Below, one piece after another: positions 8,225 through 18,549 of a stretch of DNA of 64,000 nucleotides. Location of the stretch: assembly GCF_019393635.1 (NCBI RefSeq), contig NC_057864.1:474752617-474816616 (forward strand), written 5' to 3'. Within the stretch, counting starts at the first letter, position 1; each line of letters opens with the position of its first letter. The notes under the pieces were generated by a model. The model was not told the origin of the DNA, searched no databases, and saw only the letters and a list, made by a program, of their open reading frames with translations. This DNA is from Dromiciops gliroides. Its lineage: Eukaryota > Chordata > Mammalia > Microbiotheria > Microbiotheriidae. The position numbers and the translations under genes were made by a program.

Positions 8225-8250
8225 TACATACACACACACACACACACATA
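8225..8250 (+). repeat. (CA)n microsatellite
   Basis: About ten CA units flanked by TATA-like steps. Confidence 0.85.
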
Positions 8251-8740
8251 TGCTAGAAGAAGCAAGTTCTTGCAATTTAGACACACTTATACACACACAA
8301 TATACAAAGGAGGAAATGGATCCAGAGAGAGGAGGGGGGTAACAGTAATGGGTAGATTTAGAATTTACAATTTGCCTTTGCCCAAGTCTCAAGGCAGAAT
8401 TCTCACCCACAACCAATACCAGCCCCCACCCCCCAAAGTGTATACTGTGAATAATAGGTAAAAACAGACAAGAGCCCAGTGGAGCCCACCAGAGGTTTCA
8501 GGGCCTCTGTCCTCTGCCCCCTCTTCCCCACCCAGATGGATCTTTTACTGCTTTTGGTTTCTGGGGCCCCTTGGACCTGCCTTAGGTTCACCTTGCTGGG
8601 AAGCTTCCTTTCTGGAATGAATGAATCAATGAAAATTAAGCTCTTTCCAAGCTTTGCCTGCCCTCCAAGGGTTTACATTTGAATTTGAGGGTGGGCCAGA
8701 AGTCATGAAGGGGTTCAGCATTTAATAACTGCTTTATTTA

Positions 8741-8896
8741 TTTGTTTGTTTGTTTGTTTGGCAGGACAATGAGGGTTAAGTGACTTGTCCAGGGTCACAC
8801 AGCTAGTAAGTGTCAAGTGTCTGAGGCTGGATTTGAACTCAAGTCCTCCTGAATCCAGGGCTGGTACGCTATCCACTGCACCACCTAGCTGCCCCC
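8741..8896 (-). repeat. Marsupial short CORE-SINE (subfamily B)
   Basis: (GTTT)n tail, GGACAATGAGGGTTAAGTGA, head ending CACCTAGCTGCCCCC. Perfect target duplication AACTGCTTTATTT at 8727-8739 and 8897-8909. Confidence 0.93.
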
Positions 8897-8909
8897 AACT
8901 GCTTTATTT

Positions 8910-9339
8910 TTTGTTTTTAACGTATAATACCATAGCATCTTATATGGTATATAGAGGACAGAGGGGGAGAGAGGAAATAACAAATAATTTTCAAAAAGTT
9001 ATTAAAACATCAGACTCCTTCATGACTTTTGGCCCACCTTTACTGAGTATCTAGTCTTGGCCTTAACTGTGGATTCACTGTTGCTTCTTCACTTTCTCCT
9101 GCCTCAGTTTCCTTGTTCTGTAAAATGGGGGAGTTGATCTCTGGTCCTTGGTGTCCTCTTCAGCCCTACACCTATGATCACTTGGAGACTCTTTCAGCCC
9201 CAAAGAACTCTTGCTATTGCCTGCTCTGCCCTCCTTACACACAAAGTTTTATTATTTCTCTTGCTTGCTTGCTTTTTACATAAGACATTTGCCCTTAAAC
9301 CATCCCCTGGTTGTTGTTTAAAAAAAAAAAAAACAATTA
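8910..9339. other. Unassigned intron sequence with a weak MIR tail
   Basis: A MIR-like CCTGCCTCAGTTTCCTTG stretch lies near 9100. The remainder is not assigned. Confidence 0.4.
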
Positions 9340-9490
9340 GGGGCAGCCAGGTGGCACAGTGGATAAAGCACCAGCCCTGGAGTCAGGAGGACCTGAGTTC
9401 AAATCCAGCCTCAGACACTTAACACTTACTAGCTGTGTGACCCTGGGCAAGTCACTTAACCCCAATTGCCTCCCTAAAAAAACAAAAACA
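9340..9490 (+). repeat. Marsupial short CORE-SINE (subfamily A)
   Basis: Complete copy, GGGGCAGCCAGGTGGCACAG to CCCCAATTGCCTCCC plus A-rich tail. Short A-rich target duplication (AAAAACAATTA/AAAAATAATTA). Confidence 0.9.
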
Positions 9491-10194
9491 AAAAATAATT
9501 AAGCCAAACCTCCCAAAAATAACATGCAAGGCTCCCACCCCCCCACCCCTGCCAAGACCTCCACTTTGGGTGGCTTCTGTCACTTTTCTCCAGGTCCCCA
9601 TTGGTCATTGCATCTCAGCTGATTTCAGCTACCTTCTGGGTTCAGTGTAGCAGAGAACCATCTGGGAAGACCCGGGTTTGAGTTCCACCTCTGATGCAGC
9701 CTGACTGTGTGAGCCTGGACAAAGGCACTGACTGACCTTTCAGGGGTCAGAGAAAGCGGCTGGGAGTTCTCCCAGAGCTGGTTCCTATCACTTCACTTCC
9801 ATTATCTGAGTCACCATAGAGGGTTTTTTCCTGATTGTTTCCTCTGTCCTACATCACGGCCTGCTAGGCCTCTCCTTCTTGTGACTTCCCCTTCCTTCCC
9901 ACCTGCCAGTAACAGCCAAACTGCCTTCTCCCTGAGGCCTCATGGCCTGGTCCATGGCACCCACACTGCTGAGGCCCAGAGAGACAAAGGGGAGAGCATG
10001 TAAGCATTCGAACTCAGCCCTTTTGAGTGCCCTTCCAACACAGACTGCCTCACTTGCCATTCTAGGGAGCTTGCCCTTTGCTCCCTCTGTTCTATTGTTC
10101 ATTGATTTCCCTGCTCTTAGAATTTCCCTGAAACCTCTCCCAGGCCACCCCCCCACCACCCCCTTGGTTAACTCCATCCTTCAAGGTTCATCTT

Positions 10195-10360
10195 CATTGT
10201 CATCTAAGAGCCTTTGCTGCATTTGGTGTCAGAAGAGCTGGATTCAAATCCTGCTTCTGCCGCTTAATATCTGTGTGACCTTGGGTAAGTGCCTCAGTTT
10301 CCCCGTCTGTAAAATGAAAAGGTTGGCGTCTGAGGTCTCTTCCAGCTCTCAGTCTCTGTT
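10195..10360 (+). repeat. MIR SINE
   Basis: GATTCAAATCCTGCTTCTGC, TGTGTGACCTTGGGTAAGTG and CCCGTCTGTAAAATGAAA are in MIR order. Confidence 0.75.
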
Positions 10361-11029
10361 CTTACAATCACAAGAGGAAGTTCCTCCACAATTTTCTCAT
10401 CAGTCAAATGAGGGGGTTGGACCAGATGACCTCTGAGGACTCCTTGCTCTGAGGCCCCAAAGCCTCAGCCAGCCCCATATCCATGGTTCACAGCGTCTGG
10501 GTCTCTGGTCAGCTCTCATGTTTATGTCACTGAATCTGGGTCCCTTCCTTCTCTTGTACCCCCTGGGGCAAGGACCACTCCGAGTTGTCTGATTCTGTCT
10601 CCCTCAGTGCCCCAGCCAGGGCTTTTGTAGAAAGGAGCTTCTTGAATAAACGTTGACTGTCTAAAAATATTAGAACTCTTCTTGGTCTCCCGGATGCCTC
10701 TGGGAGCGAAGGTGGAGGAGGGATCGCAGTGTCCATCCGGGAAAAAAGATGCAGGGGCTTAATTTCTGGAGACCCAGTGGACCCGTTCTCATCTTTCCAA
10801 CATGGAGTTTGTCTTCCCCTCATCCTACCTTGGTTTCTGAAGCACAGATGTTGGAGGGTCTCATAGAACAGGTAGGTCAGTGCTGAAAGCTCTCTTAGAA
10901 GCAAGGAGACACACACAGAAAACTGTTCCCTCTCTGAGTGGCCACCTTGCTCTATCTACCCTGGAAATCCTCCCAAAGCAATTCTCCTTGGTCCGGAACT
11001 CTCCTGAGCTCTGGGTTCACATCTGCTTT
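10361..11029. other. Unassigned intron sequence
   Basis: No clear gene or repeat. A short MIR-like tail (CTCATCAGTCAAATGAGG) lies near 10400. Confidence 0.4.
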
Positions 11030-11160
11030 CATATTTCTCCCCACCCCCAGCCTTAGAGTGCAAGTGACTTGATCAACCCTTCATTTCATTCTCAGGGTCT
11101 AAGCCCAGTGTCTGACAAATGGTAGGTGCTTCATAAATGCTTGCTAATTGATTTGAGTCC
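11030..11160 (+). repeat. LINE L2 3' terminus
   Basis: GGTAGGTGCTTCATAAATGC followed by an ATTGATTTGAG end. Confidence 0.65.
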
Positions 11161-11320
11161 CAGCTACTTCTGTCTAGAACAGTGGATGTCCCACCAACTG
11201 GTCTAACTCAGCATCTGCAAAACCAAATCCATCTTCTCTCGCCCACCTTTTGTCCCAGCCCCATGGTCCTTTTCCTGCCAGTGGATCCTGGTGCTCTCTT
11301 CATGTTTTCTGGCAAGTTTT

Positions 11321-11494
11321 TTTTTTTGTTTTGGGGGGGGGGTTTGTTTGTTTTTTTTGCAGGGCAATGAGGGTTAAGTGACTTGCCTAGGGTCATACAG
11401 CTAGTAAGTGTCAAGTGTCTGAGGTCGGATTTGAACTCAGGTCCTCCTGAATCTAAGGCTGGTGCTTTATCCACTGCGCCACCTAGCTGCCCCC
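11321..11494 (-). repeat. Marsupial short CORE-SINE (subfamily B)
   Basis: Long mixed T/G tail, GGGCAATGAGGGTTAAGTGA, head ending CACCTAGCTGCCCCC. Imperfect target duplication TTCTGG(C/A)AAGTTTT. Confidence 0.9.
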
Positions 11495-11525
11495 TTCTGG
11501 AAAGTTTTAAGGCCTGGATTCTTAA

Positions 11526-11616
11526 CCTGGCTGAGAGAACAGGTGTAGACAGGGCAATGTCTTTCTTTGGTTCACCTGACTGAGAGAGCAGGTGTAGACA
11601 GGGCAGTGTCTTTGGA
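11526..11616 (+). repeat. Tandem duplication of about 49 bp
   Basis: Unit one starts CCTGGCTGAGAGAACAGGTG at 11526 and unit two starts CCTGACTGAGAGAGCAGGTG at 11575. About four differences across the shared 42 bp. Confidence 0.8.
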
Positions 11617-12379
11617 AATAATTGGGGTTCCTTCTGTGATCCGGTGTATGAAGCCAGGGCCCCCAGGCTTCACATCCCCCAAGGGGCTGGTCACAGAGAA
11701 GAGGTTAAAGGAATCATCCTACCTGGACTCCGCCCTCTCACCACTTTCCCCATCCAATCAGGAGCAGAGAGCTTAAGAGGAAGCCTCTGTGGCTTCCCTC
11801 TCCCTCCTGTCACCATTTTATTTCAAGTCTTGGTGACTTCTTACTGGGGCTGCTAGAAAAGCTTCCTACTTTTGAGTCTCCGTGAAGAGACGATGGGCCA
11901 TAGTGACCCCCCCCCCCCCAAAAAAAAGCTGCAATAGCTTCCCTCCCATGGGCTGATGGGATTGTACCGAATTTGAGGGGAACCCAGCACCCTGAGTTGG
12001 ATAATAGGAGGGGAAGGACAGTCTTTTAGTTGGGGGGGGGATGCCGGCAGTTCAAGGCCCCCTCCCCCACCTTGAAGCCTTGAAGGAGGCCCAGTTATTG
12101 CAGTCACTCAGTCAGTCAGCAAACCAAAGGCTGGGAGGGGGGTGGGGATAGGGAAGCCAGGCAGGGCTCAGCTCCTGCTTTCAGAATGTCCCTAGCTCTA
12201 TCCTTAGATGCCCTCCTCAGGGCTACCTCTGGGGCGCTTAGTTCGAGATAACAAAATGAACTTTACCCACTGTGGTAGATTGAGGCTCTAGGAATTCCTG
12301 GCTGTCTGGAATGAGTCCTTGGTGACCCAAAGGTCTGTGCAGGCCCCAGGGCTCAGGAAACAGCTGGAGGTCTAGGGCC
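11617..12379. other. Unassigned intron sequence
   Basis: No transposon or gene recognised. C and G homopolymers lie near 11908 and 12033. Confidence 0.4.
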
Positions 12380-12480
12380 GAGTATGTGGATGCTGAGCCT
12401 CCGTTTCCCTCTCTGTAAAGGGAAGGGGTCAGGTCAGGTCGATGACTAAGTTCCCTCCTGGCTCTGGGGTGAGACATTTT
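12380..12480 (+). repeat. MIR tail fragment
   Basis: CTCCGTTTCCCTCTCTGTAA followed by an AAGTTCCCTCCTGGCTC end. Confidence 0.5.
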
Positions 12481-12587
12481 CCAGACTCTACCCTTGCTCA
12501 GTGACGGGTGGCCAAAATTGTCCAGGGCAACAGCAGGAGGGAGGCCTGCCCGGCAGTGGTGACACTCAGTTTCCATAGTTCTTTGTA

Positions 12588-12744
12588 GTCTTTTTTTTTT
12601 TTTTTTTTGGTGAGGCAGTTGGGGTTAAGTGACTTGCCCAGGGTCACACAGCTAGTAAGTGTTAAGTGTCTGAGCTCAGATTTGAACTCAGGTCCTTCTG
12701 AATCCAAGGCCAGTGCTCTATCCATTGCGCCACCTAGCTGCCCC
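12588..12744 (-). repeat. Marsupial short CORE-SINE (subfamily A)
   Basis: Poly-T tail, GAGGCAGTTGGGGTTAAGTG, head ending CACCTAGCTGCCCC. Target duplication TTCCAT(A/G)GTTCTTT at 12571-12584 and 12745-12758. Confidence 0.93.
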
Positions 12745-12854
12745 TTCCATGGTTCTTTGGACTCCAGGGTTCACCAAAGAGTAATTCCCAGGCTCTACCC
12801 CAAGTGGACTGTGCATCGGAAGGGGCAGCGGAGCTTCCGGGCCCCCCAGAATCC

Positions 12855-13060
12855 TGCCCTGGACAACTACTCCAGCCTGCTCTTCTTTGTTGCTTATGTG
12901 ACATTGGGCAAGAAACTTCAGCCCCGTTATCTGTAAAATGAGGGGAGGGGCTAGATGGCTCCTGAGATCCCTGCTTCACCTGGACATGACCAGCTGGGCG
13001 ACCCCGACAAGTCACTGGACCTCCGAGACTTCAGCTTCTTCCTCTCTGAAGTGGGGGGGG
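12855..13060 (+). repeat. Two adjoining MIR fragments
   Basis: TATGTGACATTGGGCAAGAA and CCGTTATCTGTAAAATGAGG form one MIR. A second degraded MIR (GGGCGACCCCGACAAGTCAC) follows. Confidence 0.6.
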
Positions 13061-13139
13061 GAGGGGGGACTCTGCCTCTGAAGCCCCTGGGGTGGCGTAA
13101 CTTGTGCATGTACTCGTGTGTACACGGGTGTGCAACTGG

Positions 13140-13270
13140 AATGTCCCTTTCCCATTCTCCATCACTTCAGATCCAGCCCAGGTGCCCATCTCCTGGAAGC
13201 CTTCCCTGACTACCCCCGGTGTTTGTGTTCTCGATGGCATTTGTAAATGCCCCATAGTTTCTAGCATTTC
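13140..13270 (+). repeat. LINE L2 fragment
   Basis: CATCTCCTGGAAGCCTTCCC followed by TGACTACCCC matches the L2 3' region encoding the ORF2 end. Confidence 0.5.
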
Positions 13271-13279
13271 TCCCCAAAA

Positions 13280-13415
13280 TTTAATCTTTTGGTATACAGA
13301 GGTAGCACAGTTCAGCAAAGAAGCCAAAACCTCTGAATGTATGGGACTTGCCCAAGGTCACACAGTGAAGAAACAATAGCCTGAGGCTTGAGCTGGGGCC
13401 CTCTGACTTCAAAGG
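13280..13415 (-). repeat. MIR SINE
   Basis: GGACTTGCCCAAGGTCACAC with flanking reverse MIR sequence. Confidence 0.55.
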
Positions 13416-13419
13416 CTGG

Positions 13420-13575
13420 CCTCTTCTCTCTCCCTCTCTCTCTTTCTCTCCCTCTCCCCCTCCCCCCTCCCTCCCCACCCCACCCCCTCTCTCTCCCTCT
13501 CTCCCTCCCCCCATTCCCCCCTCTCCTCTCTCCCTCTCCCTCTTTCCCTCTCCTCTCTCTCTCTCTTTCTCTCTC
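13420..13575 (+). repeat. Long polypyrimidine tract
   Basis: About 155 nt of almost pure C and T (TCTC, CCCT and TTTC words), ending in a short CA run. Potential triplex-forming DNA. Confidence 0.9.
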
Positions 13576-13599
13576 GTGCACACACACAGGGTCTCATTT

Positions 13600-13880
13600 G
13601 ATTCTTGCCCTGTGAGGTAGGTGAGGTGGCATTGCCTGTCTGTGGGCACATAGACTCGGTGCTGAGGCTGCAGGGATCTTTTCTGTGAGTTCTTTGCCAA
13701 ACAGAGATTCTTGCAGTCTTTGTTCTCCCCAGCCCAGCAGGTGATCAGTGCTTTTTGTTTGGCTGAACCTCATTTAACAAATGAGGAAACTGAGGGCAAG
13801 GGAGGTAATGGCCTTTCCCCAAGTCTCCCAGCCAGGAAGTGTTGGAGGTGGAGCTGTCCAGGACTCCCGAGCTGTACCCT
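13600..13880 (-). repeat. MIR fragments
   Basis: TGATTCTTGCCCTGTGAGGT near 13600 and AACAAATGAGGAAACTGAGG near 13780 are reverse MIR pieces. Confidence 0.5.
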
Positions 13881-14174
13881 GCTCTCCACTTCTTGGGGCT
13901 CCCTCTAAAATGAATGAGGAGGGCCTTGGATTTTGAGCGAGCGGCTTGAGCTTGCAGGCCACCCCCAGGGACTGCATCTGGATTGTCCAGGAAGACTCAG
14001 GCCCTCGTCTGTTCCACTGGACGGGGGAGCCTTGTGCGGTTCAGAAAAGCGCCAGCCCTCACTCGCGTTGCACAAGTAATAAACGACTAGCTCTGAAGGT
14101 CTAGGGTTCAGTGACTCAGGGATGGTGTATCCTGCCTGCAGATGCCGCTTTCTGCCCTCTGTCTATGAAGACTG

Positions 14175-14260
14175 GCCACATCCTCCAGATTGGATAGGAT
14201 ACCTCAAGGTAGTGAGGTCCCCAATGCTGGAAGGATTCCACACAGATTTTGTGTAGGAGA
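14175..14260 (+). repeat. CR1/L3 LINE 3' fragment
   Basis: CAAGGTAGTGAGGTCCCCAA followed by a TGGAAGGATTCC stretch resembles the end of the CR1/L3 coding region and 3' UTR. Confidence 0.45.
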
Positions 14261-14454
14261 GATTTCCTAATGGAAGGGGTTCTCACACATCTTCTCCCTG
14301 GATGTTCTGTTCAACCAACAAGACAAAACTGGAAAAGTTGTTCCTTTTCCCCCAAAACAGCTCCCATTCTGTCCCTGGACAAGCCCTGGGAACAAGTGGA
14401 GACCCCTGGGAGAAGCCCGGCCGCCCAGAGTGGACACAGACCACAAGGTCACAA

Positions 14455-14575
14455 ATTTTGAATTGGAAGTTCAATCCTCCCATCCTACAGGGAAGGAAAC
14501 AGACCCAGAACAGGGTCAGTGATTTGTCCAAGGTCACACAACTGCTAGAAGCTCAGCTTGTTTTCTGAGGTTCTC
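14455..14575 (-). repeat. MIR-like fragment
   Basis: TTGTCCAAGGTCACACAACT with a reverse MIR context. Confidence 0.5.
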
Positions 14576-15654
14576 TGCCTCCCAATTCTACCCATGACGT
14601 GTCCATTGTACCTGGTTTGAAAGTGACACCCCTGTGGCCCTGGAGCCCCATTTTAAAATTTAAATGGATGACTTTTGCTTTTGTTTAAATTGATCTCACA
14701 TACACGCACACATGCACACACGCACATACCCATCCCCCAGAAGCTAGCTATGCCCTGGTAACAACTATTTAAAAGCTTTAGGATAAAAGCCCATGTAGTT
14801 TCACCCCTTGTTGTCGGAAGCAACAGATATTTCAAAGATGCCTTGGGTGACTTTTAAAGTAAGCTCTTGGAACTCAAACCTCCAAATATTTTTGAATATA
14901 AACCCGCCCATCATGCATCTTTCCTCCCAAAGACTTGTAAAAGGCAATTCTAGGCAAATGAATCCAAGTCTGACCATCTATGTGATGCTCCATGTCCCTA
15001 GTCCCTCACCTCTGCAATGGAGGGAGGAGGGAAGCTTTCTTATTTCCTCTTATAATTCTGGAGGGTTTGTTTCTTTGGTCTCAATCTGAACCTCTGAAAT
15101 GGTTTCTTTAATGGCCGTGGCCTCCATACCAGGATAATCTACTGATCTCTCTCCTTTCTCCTTTGTTCTAAGCAAATCCCTCCCTGCCCTGGCTTGGAGC
15201 TAGATAAGACTGAATACTCTGACCTGCTCTCATATTCCCAGGAATGCCTTGATTTCTCATCAGCGCCGCCCTTTCTTGGGATCCCAATTCATTGAGCCAC
15301 CAGATTAAGTTGGGCTCTGACTAGCCAGGGTCCCCACAGTAGTTGCCTAATAAGAATGCCAGCTCCCCCCCCCCCAAGCCTTCCTTGAATGAATAGCTGG
15401 ATTTTCTAGGGAGATAAGGAATTGTGCCTTTACAGAACAAGATTTCTTTCCCCCAAAATCTACCTCTATATTTTAATTTTAAGATGTATTTTTCTTTTCC
15501 CTATTTTGTCATAGTGAGAACCATAGATTTGGAACCTGAACGAGCCTTGAGCCATTTAAATTCCCAATCCCATCCATGGTTTTTATCCACTAAACACAAT
15601 TCTTTTTTTTTGATGATTCACATTCATTATGAACATACAGTCATAATTAAGCAT
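14576..15654. other. Unassigned intron sequence
   Basis: Apart from a short interrupted CA run (about 14697-14730), nothing was identified. A homopolymer C run lies near 15365. Confidence 0.4.
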
Positions 15655-15780
15655 AATTAATGCTTAAAGGGTCCTCAGAAGCCTTCTGGTCCAACATCCC
15701 ATTTTACAGATGGGCAAACAGCCCCAGAGAGGGGAAATAATTTACTCAAGTTCACCCCCTAGGACCTCTGTTCTCCTGAA
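15655..15780 (-). repeat. MIR-type fragment
   Basis: GGTCCAACATCCCATTTTAC and AGATGGGCAAACAGCCCCAG. Confidence 0.55.
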
Positions 15781-16479
15781 TCCCTAATGCCTAGGGTTCT
15801 TTTCATTCCCCCATAACCCCCAGTATCTACACCAATTAGTAGACTATCTATTAGTAGGCTCTCTGCCTTCAGTATAGCCCTGGACTGCTGGGCCCTTGGA
15901 CTGTCACTCCTACCTCTAGAAGCCCCTGAAACCAAGCCTCCGGACACCCGGGTCAACAGAACACTTGGTAACCTCTCCACCCATTCTACAGAAGTGAGGA
16001 ACACTGCCGAACATCAGACTTTTTTGGTGTGAACTGTTAATTTTTTCCTTTTTTAAGGAAATTTTGTTATTGTAAGAGAAGGGAGGGGGGAGGAGGAGGA
16101 AGGTCACATGTGGAACTGTAAGTGATGGAAAGACAAGATAGCAATAAAAACTTAATGTTTTCTAGAAAGAATTGTGTGCAAGGTAAAAGTCAATAGTCCC
16201 CGGGGGAAGGGCCCGTCCAGATTTGAGTGTCTGGACTTTGTGACTTTTGTTGTCGTTTTGCTTCCTGTTGCTGGGTTCTCCTCTGCATGGGCAAGGCTGC
16301 TTGAACACTGAGTTCCAGCCAGGTGACACGTTGACAGTGATTTTCAAGGGGTTTGGTGGTGGGGAAGTCCACGCCCCAGGCCCAAAGGGTGCTGCAACTC
16401 ACCCCAAAGGTGATCAAAAGATGACAGCTCACTGTCTGACCCAGGAAGACTGACTAAGCAAATCTCAGTCTGCTCCTGC
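15781..16479. other. Unassigned intron sequence
   Basis: No repeat or gene recognised. Confidence 0.4.
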
Positions 16480-16560
16480 AAGATCTAAGGTACAAGGACT
16501 GCTATCCCCATTTTTTACAATGGGGAAACTGAGGCTTAGGGAGGTGAAGATGACTTCCAC
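16480..16560 (-). repeat. MIR fragment
   Basis: TTACAATGGGGAAACTGAGG with a following AGGTGAAG. Confidence 0.55.
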
Positions 16561-16829
16561 CCTCCTGACCCAGCCAGCCTGTCTCCTGTTCACTGAGACA
16601 AGCCCAGACACAGTGGGTTAGCTTATTCTCAAGGTGGTGAAGACCCCATCACTCCCCAGTAATACAAGCTCTGTTTTCTCTTCCCATCACCCTTGGGGTC
16701 TCTCTCCTTTGTTGATCCAGACTCTTCTTTGTGTCCTTAGACCTGTTTGCTCAGATCTTCTCCCTTCCCGGGGGAGGGGAGGGGGATTTCCTGAGGCTGA
16801 GGCTTTTTCCCCCCCTGAAGTTCAGAAGT

Positions 16830-16910
16830 CACTTGATATCATCGCTGATAAGATAAATGGAGGGCCAAGTAGCAAGTATGGCGGTTTCCCTTCTTATCTC
16901 TGCTGACTGC
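16830..16910. promoter_or_regulatory. GATA-motif cluster (candidate element)
   Basis: TGATAAGATAA at 16846-16856 holds two overlapping WGATAA sites. CTTATCT at 16893-16899 is a third on the other strand, followed by a TGCTGAC half-MARE at about 16901. The area is free of recognised repeats. Function is inferred from motifs only. Confidence 0.3.
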
Positions 16911-17274
16911 TCAGAGCTTGGGCTGAACCCTGTCAATGGGAAAAGGGGGAGGGAATCTGGTTCTGCCGCCAGCATGAAGCTACCATTGCTGCTGGAGGCT
17001 GTGTTAAAGCCTGTAACCCTGGGGCAGTCCTGGAAGGCTGCATGGAGGAAGGGGATTATATATACCTGGAGCTGGTAGAGGCCCCTCCTACAGAACCTTG
17101 GACTCTGCCCTTGAGGTCCTGGGCTCTCTGTCCTGCTGGTAATGAACCAGACCTCCTGATCCTTCCTTGCCACCCCCACCATGCTGACATTTAAGTGCCC
17201 CACTGGCCTTTCAGCTTCCCACAAGTGCCATCTTTGTTTCTGCTCATTTTGGTATCCCCAGCACCTGGTATTGG

Positions 17275-17518
17275 TGTTCAGTAGTTTTCTAGTTTTGCCT
17301 GATTTTTGGTGACCCCATTTTGGGGTTTCCTTGCTATTGGAGAGGTTTGCCCTCTCCTCCAGCTCATTTGACAGATGAGGAAACTGAGTCAAACAGGGTA
17401 AACTGACTTGTCCAGGGTCACACAGCTAGTAAGGGTCTGGGGCCAGATTTGAACTCAGGGAACTTCCTGACTCCAGACCCCCTGCTCTATGCACTATGGT
17501 GCCACCCAGCTGCCCAGA
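17275..17518 (-). repeat. Long marsupial CORE-SINE (MAR1-like)
   Basis: Reverse tail (GACCCCATTTTGGGGTTTCC), then TTGACAGATGAGGAAACTGA, core and head ending GCCACCCAGCTGCCC. Confidence 0.8.
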
Positions 17519-17905
17519 ACCTGGAATAGTGCCTGGCAGATAGTAATTATATATCTAGTCTAAGGAGCCTGATTGGGGAAAAGAGAAAGGGGCAGCAGAG
17601 TCGAGTAGCATATTGGGGTCAGGAATGCAGTCGCCTCCACCCAGTCCCCAGTGATTTCTAGAGCAAAGAAGTGCTTCCCACCTAAGCCTAGAAAAATGTT
17701 CTGCTGCACCTCGGTATGTCTGGGACGCCTGGTTTTGATTCTGGGCACTGCATTCCTAGGGGGCACAGTTGTTGCCTCAAAAGCTTCTTTTCCTGGCAAA
17801 AGTCCAAGGTCTCATTAAGTCAGACTTTGATTTGGAACTTGTCTGGTGTCATCTGGCCATTGCTGGGAATTCCATTGGTGAAAAGGTGTGGCAGGCTAGG
17901 TTCTT

Positions 17906-18054
17906 TTTTGGGGGGGGTATTTTTGCAGGCAATGAGGGTTAAGTGACTTGCCTAGGGTCACATAGCTAGTGTCAAGTGTCTGAGGCCAAATTTAAACTCA
18001 GGTCCTCCTGAATCCAAGGCCAGTGCTTTATCCACTGTACCACCTAGCTGCCCC
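17906..18054 (-). repeat. Marsupial short CORE-SINE (subfamily B)
   Basis: Full copy with a perfect 17-bp target duplication TGGCAGGCTAGGTTCTT at 17889-17905 and 18055-18071. Confidence 0.95.
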
Positions 18055-18204
18055 TGGCAGGCTAGGTTCTTAGCAAGGAGACATTAATGCTTCCATACTT
18101 CGATAAACATTAGGGGACTAGAATTGTCCCCTAATGGGGCAGGAAGAAAGGAACAGAAGGCACTTGAAAGCCCTAGGGGGCACTTTAGAACACAGTCAGG
18201 GTAA

Positions 18205-18278
18205 CCTAGCCCAGGGCTCCTTAACCTTCTTTGTTCCTCCAAGGATGCCTCTCTACCCCCTTTTCCCTCAATGAGTGT
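18205..18278. repeat. Possible hAT-like terminal fragment
   Basis: CAGGGCTCCTTAACCTTCTT resembles the terminus of mammalian hAT-type non-autonomous elements (compare 43206 and 54665). Only one end is visible. Confidence 0.3.
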
Positions 18279-18291
18279 GGTTGAAGCTTTT

Positions 18292-18452
18292 CTTTCTTCT
18301 TTTTTTTTTTTTTTTAGTGAGGCAGTTGGGGTTAAGTGACTTGCCCAGGGTCACACAGCTAGTAAGTGTTAAGTGTCTGAGGCCGGATTTGAACTCAGGT
18401 CCTCCTGACTCAGGGCCGGTGCCTCTATCCACCTGCGCCATCTAGCTGCCCC
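18292..18452 (-). repeat. Marsupial short CORE-SINE (subfamily A)
   Basis: Poly-T tail, GAGGCAGTTGGGGTTAAGTG, head ending CATCTAGCTGCCCC. Perfect target duplication TGGTTGAAGCTTTT at 18278-18291 and 18453-18466. Confidence 0.95.
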
Positions 18453-18549
18453 TGGTTGAAGCTTTTAACTGAATTCTGCCCATGTCAAGAGCAAGTCCTG
18501 GTTAGATAGACATCAACTTTAGTATCAGCATGGGGGGGGGGGAAGGGCA

